Below, piece by piece: positions 57,837 through 64,000 of a DNA stretch of 64,000 nt (position 1 is the stretch's first letter; each line of letters opens with the position of its first letter). This stretch comes from Actinomycetes bacterium (lineage in GTDB: Bacteria; Actinomycetota; Thermoleophilia; Solirubrobacterales; Solirubrobacteraceae): the NCBI GenBank assembly GCA_021792455.1, contig JAJYUP010000002.1:19040-83039 (forward strand), given 5' to 3'. Under the pieces are notes generated by a model that did no database searches, was not told the origin of the DNA, and saw only the letters and a program-made list of their open reading frames with translations. A program made the position numbers and the translations under genes.

Positions 57837-58103
57837 CTACCGCGCGTTCGCAAAGTACTCAGCGTTTATCTGAGCGAACCGCTGCCACTCCTCAGGCAGC
57901 TGATCCTCAGCGAAACAGGCGTCGACTGGACACGCCTCGACGCAGGCATCACAATCGATGCACTCCTCTGGATCGATGTAGAGCTGATCCGCCTCGTCGT
58001 AGCCAGGCTCATCGGGCGTCGGGTGGATGCAGTCCACTGGACAGACCTCCACACAGGAGTTGTCCTTCGTGCCGATGCACGGCTCAGCGATCACGTAGGC
58101 CAT
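57837..58103 (-). CDS. fdxA: Seven-iron ferredoxin ([3Fe-4S][4Fe-4S])
   Basis: 88 residues. The first cluster site is 'CIGTKDNSCVEVCPVDCIHP' and the second 'CIDCDACVEACPVDAC', the FdxA pattern common in actinobacteria. A short acidic C-terminal helix follows. ATG 58103 begins 'MAYVIAEPC'; the track ORF adds a long basic extension without support. AGGAAA lies 8 nt upstream, and TACAAT (58156-58151) gives a leader of about 40 nt. It could supply electrons to the sulfite reductase. Confidence 0.93.
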   Translation of the reverse strand: MAYVIAEPCIGTKDNSCVEVCPVDCIHPTPDEPGYDEADQLYIDPEECIDCDACVEACPVDACFAEDQLPEEWQRFAQINAEYFANAR

Positions 58104-58407
58104 TCGGTTGTTTCCTGGTTCCTGTCGGTTGGTTCGTCGGGGCAGGCCCCATTGTATTCGCCACACCGCCGGGCGGTGGAGCCGCGAGCGGGCAGAGATG
58201 GCGGCCCAGAGCCTGAACGAGGCCTCCACACCGATGCTGTCCAGCTCGCGAGAGGCCGCTGGAAAGGCGATCGAATCGAGAGACCGCTCGCAGAGCTGCG
58301 GTGCAGGACGATCCCAGGGTATCGGCACGACGCCATCGCCGCCTCGGTGCAGCACGATCAGGAAGCGTTGGCAGAGCATCACCCCAGAGCTGCGGTACGT
58401 TGAAGTG
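58104..58407. other. 304-nt gap before the broken NAD(P)-binding gene
   Basis: Contains the ferredoxin promoter (TACAAT, minus, 58156-58151) and, at its right end, TACGTT (58396-58401) 6 nt before ATG 58408. The middle shows no supported gene on either strand. Confidence 0.5.
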
Positions 58408-59311
58408 ATGCTGCTGCTCGCAGGGGCAACGGGTGAGGTCGGCAGCGCACTGCTGCGGAGGCTCACAGCCGATCGGGTTGCTGTGCGCTGCCTCGCGCAC
58501 CCCCCACGCCGCCTCCGTGACCTCCGGGTTCGTGTCCAAATCGCGATCGGCGACCTCGCGGAGCAGGCGGTACAGCAGTCTGCCATCAGCTCCGTGATCT
58601 TCGCGCCGTCCCTCGTCTATGCGCTGAAAGACAGGTGGCTGACCCTGCTGGAGCGGCTCGCCCTGTTGCCGGCCCTACCGCTGCCTGGCGATGGCAGCTC
58701 CCTGTATCAGCCCCTGTGGGCAGAGGATGTGCTGCAGGGTGCATCGCCACAGTGCTGAGGCGCAAGGGAGAGGCAGAGACCGCCTCCACCCACCGGTCGG
58801 CAAGCAGGCAACCCACCCTCAGTGGTCAGACGGTCGCTGAACGCCGTCGCGCTCAACAGAGCTGCGAGCGCGACGACAGGCCCCTGATCGCGCACAGCGG
58901 TCAAGCGCACGCTCAGCACAGCGGTGAGCAGCGCGATACGCGCAGCTGCGAGCAGCTGTTGGAGCGAGATGAGCATGAGCCCGCAGAGTGCGAGAGCAAG
59001 TGGTCCTCAGCGCGCTGCGAGCTTGCAGGTCCTGAGACTCTCAGCCATGAGCAGATCGTCGCGAAACTGCTGAGGCTGGCAGGCAGAAGCCGCTTGTGCA
59101 CGTCCCTTCGCCGATCGCATCGGCGGCGCTTGCGCTGCTTCAGCGGCTGGCAGGCGATCGTTCGCCCGCGACCTGGGACGAAGCGCAGCTGATGCTCTCC
59201 TCGATGATCTCAGAGCGCGGATCCGCAGACCTCGAAGCGCTCGGTGTGCGCCCTGCGCCTCTGAAGCCCGTGCTGAGCCGCGCGCGCTCCGGGGAGGCAC
59301 AGCTCAACTGA
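58408..59311 (+). pseudogene. Frameshifted NAD(P)-binding protein (NDUFA9/NmrA-like)
   Basis: Three pieces of one gene lie in three frames. Frame 1 (58408-58758) has the nucleotide motif 'LLLAGATGEVGSALLRRLTADRVAVRCLA' and 'LYQPLWAEDV'. Frame 0 then gives 'CIATVLRR' and, after about 200 nt of unrelated sequence, 'CELAGPETLSHEQIVAKLLRLAGR'. Frame 2 ends with 'HVPSPIASAALALLQRLAG' and 'ATWDEAQLM' to 59311. In intact relatives these follow one another. At least two frameshifts and an insertion are needed. The promoter (TACGTT, 6 nt before ATG) is still visible. Confidence 0.7.
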
Positions 59312-60746
59312 GAGGTGGCCTTCGCTGCCCCCAAGGGCAGGCTTCCTCGAGCTCTGCCGCGAGCCTGAGCAGGGTCGCCTCGTCCGCTGGCCGGCCCGCG
59401 AGCTGGACAGCGAGCGGCAACCCATCCTCTCCGTCGAAGAGCGGCACCGAGATGGCTGGCTGCCCCGTCGCGTTGAAGACAGGGGTGAACGGAGTGAACA
59501 GTCCGGAGCGGCCGAACGTCTCGATTGGGTTCGGAGCCGAGGTGTCAAGCGTGCCGAGCGGGAGCGGTCGCTCCGCCAGCGCGGGCGTGAGCAATGCGTC
59601 ATATGGCTGCAGGAAAGCGACAAGCGAGCGTGCAAACGCCTGCAGCTGGGTTGTGCTCGCAAGCACCTGCACCGCGTTCATGCCCTCGACGGCTGAGTGG
59701 ATCGCCCAGCTCATCGGCTCCATGTCACTCTCGCTCGCCTGGACGCCGGCGACAAGCGCGCTGAAGGCGATCGAGAGGGCGACATGGGCGCAGAAGACAG
59801 AGCCGAAAAGCGCCGAAAGGCCCTCGATCCGCCAAGGCGGCTCCACCTCCTCCACCGAGTGCCCAAGGTCACGCAGCAGCGCTGCAGCTTCGCGCACGGC
59901 ACGTGCGGCGAGCGGATGCACCTGCGCCTCCGCGAGAGGGGAGAGCGTGCTCGCGGCGATCCTGAGCGTCCGGCTCCCATCCTCCGCACGCCCCCTCTCG
60001 CCAGCATGCGCAAACGGCTGCGCAGGAGGCGGTGCCCAGGTCGCGTCTCCAACCTCGTAACCCGCGATGACATCGAGGATCGCCGCTGTGTCCGCAACGG
60101 AGCGCGTGAGCACCCCGTCGACGACGAGCAGCGAGTCGCCAAGTTCAGGCGCACAGGAGACGCGGCCGCGTGCCGGCTTCAGACCGACGAGACCGCAACA
60201 GGCGGCGGGTATGCGGATCGAGCCGCCGCCGTCGTTGCCATGCGCGACGGGGACGAGGCCAGCGGCCACCGCCGCCGCCGCACCGCCAGAGGAGCCGCCG
60301 CAGCTGCGCTCGAGATCCCAAGGATTGCGGGTGGGACCGAACAGGCGTGCCTCTGTCGTCGGCAGGATGCCGTACTCTGGCAGAGTGGTGGTGCCGACGA
60401 TGATGAAGCCAGCACGCTTGAGGCGCGTCACGACGGAGTGATCCCATGTCGCTACGTGGTGAGCCATCAGCTGACAGCCAAGCGTCCAGCGCAGACCCTC
60501 GACTGGTCGGTTGTTCTTGATCGCGATCGGCACGCCTGCGAACGGACGCTCGTCCGCTCGTGAGACCTGTGCAGCCGCCGCGAGCGCTCGCTCGTGATCG
60601 ACTTGAACGAAAGCATTGAGGCGCGGATTGAGCTGATCGATCCTCGCAAGCGAGATCTGCACGAGCTCACTCGCCGAGATCTCACCTGAGCGGACCATAT
60701 GCGCGAGCTCGAGCGCGGACTTGAACATGAGACCAGCGTCAGACAC
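59304..60746 (-). CDS. Amidase (amidase-signature family)
   Basis: Ser-cisSer-Lys hydrolase of 480 residues. Catalytic Lys in '[11 protein letters not shown]', cis-Ser in '[23 protein letters not shown]', and the nucleophile in '[27 protein letters not shown]'. The C-terminal '[22 protein letters not shown]' is typical. It hydrolyses an amide; substrate unknown. The glutamyl-tRNA amidotransferase GatA is less likely given the isolated setting. GTG 60746 follows AGGAGGAGG with a short spacer, so translation is Shine-Dalgarno driven. Confidence 0.9.
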   Translation of the reverse strand: MSDAGLMFKSALELAHMVRSGEISASELVQISLARIDQLNPRLNAFVQVDHERALAAAAQVSRADERPFAGVPIAIKNNRPVEGLRWTLGCQLMAHHVATWDHSVVTRLKRAGFIIVGTTTLPEYGILPTTEARLFGPTRNPWDLERSCGGSSGGAAAAVAAGLVPVAHGNDGGGSIRIPAACCGLVGLKPARGRVSCAPELGDSLLVVDGVLTRSVADTAAILDVIAGYEVGDATWAPPPAQPFAHAGERGRAEDGSRTLRIAASTLSPLAEAQVHPLAARAVREAAALLRDLGHSVEEVEPPWRIEGLSALFGSVFCAHVALSIAFSALVAGVQASESDMEPMSWAIHSAVEGMNAVQVLASTTQLQAFARSLVAFLQPYDALLTPALAERPLPLGTLDTSAPNPIETFGRSGLFTPFTPVFNATGQPAISVPLFDGEDGLPLAVQLAGRPADEATLLRLAAELEEACPWGQRRPPLS

Positions 60747-60941
60747 GGCTCCTCCTCCTGCGTGATGCGATGCCAGGGCAACCGACTGCCCCTGCGCCGG
60801 CAGCTCGGCGATGGGACCAGCGCAGCCTATCGGCCGCGTTCCTGCGACGATTCATGACTGCCCAGCAGTCAGCGGGGTCGGCCCCGCTGAGACTGAGCAG
60901 CGCCGCCTCGGCGTCCCGTCGTCAGCTGGAAGGCCACTGAA

Positions 60942-62087
60942 GTGAGTGATCCTCGACCATCTCCACACATCCCTTCTGCCCCAGGCTCCCCGATGCCCAC
61001 ACGAGAGCACCCTGAGGTGCAGTCAGGCCTCGAGGGTGTCGCAGCATTTGCGACGCAGATCGCGGAGCCCGACAGGGCCGGCGGCTCGCTTCGTTACCGC
61101 GGAGTCGACATCGAGGAGCTGGTCGGCAACGTCGGATACGAGAAGGTGTGGGGCCTGCTCGTCGACGGCCACTTCGAACCAGGCCTGCCGCCCGCACAGC
61201 CACATCCGCTGACGGTTCGCTCAGGAGACCCGCGAGTGGACGTGCAGTCGGCGCTTGCGATGCTCGCCCCTGAGTGGGGCTTTGGCCAGTTGATCGACAT
61301 CAGCGACGAGCAGGCGCGGGAGGATCTCGCGAGGGCATCGGTGATGGCGCTCTCCTTCGTGGCGCAGTCCGCCCGCGGTGCCGGGCGGCCACCAGTGCCT
61401 CAGGATGAGGTCGACAAGGCGAAATCGATCCCAGAGCGCTTCCTGATCCGGTGGCGCGGCGAGGCCAACCCCGACCACGCTCGCGCGATTGACGCCTACT
61501 GGATCTCCGCCGCCGAGCACGGGATCAACGCCTCGACGTTCACCGCGAGGATCGTCGCCTCCACCGGCGCCGACTGCGCGGCCGCGCTCTCCTCCGCAGT
61601 CGGCGCACTCTCCGGCCCGCTGCACGGCGGCGCCCCCTCGCGAGTGCTGAAGATGATCGAGGAAGTGGAAGCGACGGGCGACGCGGAGGGCTGGGTGAAG
61701 AAAGCGCTCGACCGTGGCGAGCGGCTGATGGGCTTCGGCCACCGGGTCTACCGCGCAGAGGACCCCCGCGCCCGGGTGCTGAGACGCACCTGCCGCGAAC
61801 TGGGCTCGCCCCGGTTTGAGGTCGCCGAGGCCCTGGAGAGGGCGGCCCTCGCGGAGCTGCAGGCCCGGCGGCCTGAGCGCGTGCTGGCGACGAACGTCGA
61901 GTTCTGGTCTGCGGTGATTCTCGACCTCGCCGAGGTGCCCGCAGAGCTGTTCACATCGATGTTCACCTGCGCGCGGGTGGCAGGCTGGTCCGCGCACATC
62001 CTCGAGCAGAAGCGCGAGGGACGTCTCATCCGGCCGACGGCAAAGTACGTCGGCGAGCCACCGCGACCGGTGAGCGCGGTCGCCTGA
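60942..62087 (+). CDS. citA: Citrate synthase (CitA / citrate synthase 2 type)
   Basis: Condenses acetyl-CoA and oxaloacetate. 'GSLRYRGVDIEELVG', catalytic His regions 'GPLHGGAPSRVLKMIEEV' and 'LMGFGHRVYRAEDPRARVL', and 'MFTCARVAGWSAHILEQ' are present. The position usually Asp in 'NVDF' is Glu ('TNVEFWSA'), as I recall for the actinobacterial CitA group. 381 residues from GTG 60942; ATG 60993 is an alternative. The last 43 bp including the stop are tandemly duplicated downstream. Confidence 0.92.
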   Translation: MSDPRPSPHIPSAPGSPMPTREHPEVQSGLEGVAAFATQIAEPDRAGGSLRYRGVDIEELVGNVGYEKVWGLLVDGHFEPGLPPAQPHPLTVRSGDPRVDVQSALAMLAPEWGFGQLIDISDEQAREDLARASVMALSFVAQSARGAGRPPVPQDEVDKAKSIPERFLIRWRGEANPDHARAIDAYWISAAEHGINASTFTARIVASTGADCAAALSSAVGALSGPLHGGAPSRVLKMIEEVEATGDAEGWVKKALDRGERLMGFGHRVYRAEDPRARVLRRTCRELGSPRFEVAEALERAALAELQARRPERVLATNVEFWSAVILDLAEVPAELFTSMFTCARVAGWSAHILEQKREGRLIRPTAKYVGEPPRPVSAVA

Positions 62088-62130
62088 GTACGTCGGCGAG
62101 CCACCGCGACCGGTGAGCGCGGTCGCCTGA
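62045..62130 (+). repeat. 43-bp perfect tandem duplication at the citA 3' end, possible double hairpin
   Basis: 62045-62087 and 62088-62130 are identical and each ends in TGA. Each unit contains GCGACCG-GTGAGCG-CGGTCGC, a 7-bp stem with a 7-nt loop, so the duplication doubles a hairpin that straddles the stop codon. It may act as a terminator. Confidence 0.85.
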
Positions 62131-62263
62131 GAAGGCCGTTTCGACCGTCGGCTCGCCGGAGTGCAGCACGGCGCAGCGCCCAGCAAGTGGCAAGCGGCGC
62201 GCTCACCTGAGCGGATTGACTCGATCAGCGGCGCCTGAACGTGTGCGCTGTATGAACGCGCGA

Positions 62264-62294
62264 AGGCCTGGGCGTCGCACGCACGCCCAGGCCT
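62264..62294 (-). terminator. Hairpin terminator of groL
   Basis: A perfect 12-bp inverted repeat AGGCCTGGGCGT / ACGCCCAGGCCT with a 7-nt loop, 33 nt after the groL stop on its strand. No T-tract follows. It could serve both groL and transcription arriving from citA. Apart from this hairpin and the citA 3' duplication, 62088-62327 shows nothing. Confidence 0.75.
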
Positions 62295-62327
62295 CGCCCC
62301 ACCTCTGTCAGAGGTCTGGTCAGCTGA

Positions 62328-63953
62328 TCACATCATCCCGCTCATGTCTGGCATCCCTGCGCCCGCGCCAGCGGTCTCCTTCTCAGGCACCTCCGCGACG
62401 ATCGCCTCCGTGGTGAGGATGTTCTTCGCGATCGACGCGGCGTTCTGAAGCGCAGAGCGAGTGACCATCGCAGGGTCAATGACGCCCGCCGCAACGAGAT
62501 CAACGATCTCGTTCGTCGCGGCGTTGAGGCCATAGCCCGCCTTCGCCTTGCGCACGTCGTTGACGACGACGGAGCCCTCGAGTCCGGCGTTCTCGGCGAT
62601 CTGACGCAGCGGCTCCTCGAGAGCACGCAGCACGATCCTCGCGCCAGTCGCCTCGTCATCCTCGAGACCGTCGAGGCTGACTGCAGAGGTCGCCTCGAGG
62701 AGTGCAACACCGCCCCCAGGCACTATGCCCTCCTCGAGCGCCGCCCTCGTCGCCTGAAGGGCGTCCTCGACGCGGTGCTTCTTCTCCTTCATCTCCGTCT
62801 CAGTCGCAGCGCCGACCTTGACGACGGCGACGCCGCCGGAGAGCTTCGCGAGCCTTTCCTGCAGCTTCTCCCTGTCGAAGTCGGAGTCGGTGTTCTCGAT
62901 CTCGGTCTTGATCTGGTTGATGCGACCCTTGATCGCCTCGGCATCACCAGCACCATCGACGATCGTCGTCGTGTCCTTCGCAACGACGACCCTGCGAGCG
63001 CGGCCAAGCTGCGAGAGCTGGGTGTTTTCGAGCTTGAGGCCCATCTCCTCGGTGATCACCTCACCGTTGGTGAGGATCGCGATGTCCTCGAGCATCCGCT
63101 TGCGACGGTCGCCGAACCCAGGCGCCTTGACCGCAACGCCAGTGAACGTGCCACGCAGCTTGTTGACGACGAGCGTGGCAAGCGACTCGCCCTCGACATC
63201 CTCCGCGATGATGAGCAGCGGCTTGCCAGACTGAATGACCTGCTCGAGCACAGGCAGCACGTCGCGCACGGATCCGATCTTCTGGTTGGCGATGAGGATG
63301 TAGGGCTCCTCGAGCACAGCCTCCATCCGATCCTGGTCGGTGACCATGTACGGCGAGATGTAGCCCTTGTCGAACTGCATGCCCTCCGTGAACTCGAGGT
63401 CCATGCCGAACGTCTGACCCTCCTCGACGTTGACTACGCCATCCTTGCCGACCTTCTCGATCGCATCGGCGATGACGTCGCCGATCTCCTCATCGCCGGC
63501 GGAGATCGTCGCGACACGCGCGATCTGCTCCTTGCCGGAAACCTCCTTCGACTGCGACGCGATGTTCGCAACGACCTGGTCGACAGCCTTCTCGATCCCC
63601 CGCTTGAGGGCAAGCGGATTCGCTCCGGCCGCAACGTTCTTGAGGCCCTGCCTGACTATCGCCTGGGCGAGCACGGTGGCGGTCGTCGTGCCGTCGCCGG
63701 CGACATCGTTGGTCGCGGTCGCAACCTCGCGCACGAGCTGCGCACCCTGGTTCTGGAAGACGTCCTCGACCTCGATCTCACGGGCGATCGTGACGCCGTC
63801 GTTGGTGATCGTGGGGGCGCCGAACTTCTTGTCGAGCACGACGTAGCGGCCCTTCGGTCCAAGCGTGACCTTCACCGCATTTGCGACAGCGTCAACGCCA
63901 GCCTCGAGCGCCTTGCGCGCCTCGGCATCGTACTTGAGCTCCTTGTGTGCCAT
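62328..63953 (-). CDS. groL: Chaperonin GroEL
   Basis: 60-kDa chaperonin subunit; the double-ring ATP-dependent folding machine. 541 residues with '[30 protein letters not shown]', '[18 protein letters not shown]', '[15 protein letters not shown]', '[16 protein letters not shown]' and '[10 protein letters not shown]', and the usual C-terminal Gly-Met tail '...GMPDMSGMM'. ATG 63953 follows AAGGAG at a slightly long distance. groES is not adjacent within the window; the 47 nt upstream contain no CIRCE operator. Confidence 0.98.
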   Translation of the reverse strand: MAHKELKYDAEARKALEAGVDAVANAVKVTLGPKGRYVVLDKKFGAPTITNDGVTIAREIEVEDVFQNQGAQLVREVATATNDVAGDGTTTATVLAQAIVRQGLKNVAAGANPLALKRGIEKAVDQVVANIASQSKEVSGKEQIARVATISAGDEEIGDVIADAIEKVGKDGVVNVEEGQTFGMDLEFTEGMQFDKGYISPYMVTDQDRMEAVLEEPYILIANQKIGSVRDVLPVLEQVIQSGKPLLIIAEDVEGESLATLVVNKLRGTFTGVAVKAPGFGDRRKRMLEDIAILTNGEVITEEMGLKLENTQLSQLGRARRVVVAKDTTTIVDGAGDAEAIKGRINQIKTEIENTDSDFDREKLQERLAKLSGGVAVVKVGAATETEMKEKKHRVEDALQATRAALEEGIVPGGGVALLEATSAVSLDGLEDDEATGARIVLRALEEPLRQIAENAGLEGSVVVNDVRKAKAGYGLNAATNEIVDLVAAGVIDPAMVTRSALQNAASIAKNILTTEAIVAEVPEKETAGAGAGMPDMSGMM

Positions 63954-64000
63954 TTCTCTCTCGTTCTCCTTGCAATCTCGATTTGGACGAGCAGCTGCGC

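Noticed and set aside
63954-64000. CIRCE operator upstream of groL
   Set aside because: No TTAGCACTC-N9-GAGTGCTAA-like sequence in the 47 nt available; it may lie beyond the window.
1-64000. tRNA or rRNA genes
   Set aside because: No cloverleaf with a GTTCRANYC T-arm or rRNA-like conserved stretch was noticed by eye; a covariance-model scan would be decisive.

Overview
The window reads as chromosomal DNA of a high-GC actinobacterium. The gene content (CitA-type citrate synthase, DUF2342 zincin, actinobacterial-type Mrp, acyl-CoA carboxylase with a small epsilon-like partner, polyprenol-phosphate-mannose synthase, SpoIIM-like membrane protein) suggests the class Thermoleophilia (Solirubrobacterales-like). 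That placement is inferred from memory of gene families, not from a search. I see no rRNA, tRNA or CRISPR array.

Layout. 1-7.9 kb is a surface-polysaccharide block: a secreted Gly/Ala-rich protein, O-antigen-ligase-like protein, methyltransferase, glycosyltransferase, polyprenyl-phosphate sugar transferase and UDP-glucuronate decarboxylase-like protein. 7.9-14.6 kb carries an acyl-CoA (methylmalonyl-CoA type) mutase large subunit, a striking array of six perfect palindromes, a DUF2269-like membrane protein, asd, and an acyl-CoA carboxylase beta subunit with a small epsilon-like partner. 14.7-20.6 kb is an assimilatory sulfate reduction operon (sir-cysH-tauE-cysD-cysN), followed by the biotin carboxylase/BCCP subunit. 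22.7-31.1 kb holds a HAD hydrolase, sucCD, a coiled-coil protein, an aminotransferase, a DtxR/MntR regulator, a miniature glycerate-kinase-like protein, a scar of IS3 and serine-recombinase remnants, and gpsA. 31.1-44.2 kb holds a thiol/GST-like protein, an MrfA-type helicase, fumC, a catalytically dead alpha/beta-hydrolase, ileS, trxA, SpoIIM, DPM synthase, a PolX remnant and otsB. 44.2-64 kb holds a split TauE/SafE pair, tatA, a PilB-type ATPase, a YhaM-like nuclease, a PAC2 protein, a helicase-less RecB-like nuclease, a DUF2342 protein, mrp, lysS, a class III aminotransferase, ferredoxin, a broken NAD(P)-binding gene, an amidase, citA and groL.

How the genes work together. Propionate/branched-acyl carbon can enter through the carboxylase (12.8 and 20.8 kb) and mutase (7.9 kb) to succinyl-CoA, then through SucCD, FumC and citrate synthase. 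The sulfur operon reduces sulfate through APS, not PAPS: there is no APS kinase and CysH has the CC...CxxC...ECGLH pattern.

Expression. More than half of the genes have a TANNNT-like -10 element 6-10 nt before the start codon and no Shine-Dalgarno site, which implies leaderless mRNAs. I used this to pick many starts. In three places two divergent start codons lie only 18-24 nt apart and share overlapping, symmetric -10 elements. In at least three places a short leaderless ORF ends in a 4-nt overlap with the main start codon.

Most unusual item: 9635-9782, six back-to-back perfect palindromes of 22-24 bp with different arms but a common RCATGY centre. Other things worth checking are the heptad-repeat leader ORF feeding a half-size TauE, the Cys-Pro-Pro repeat leader before the biotin carboxylase, the helicase-less nuclease, and several decayed genes.
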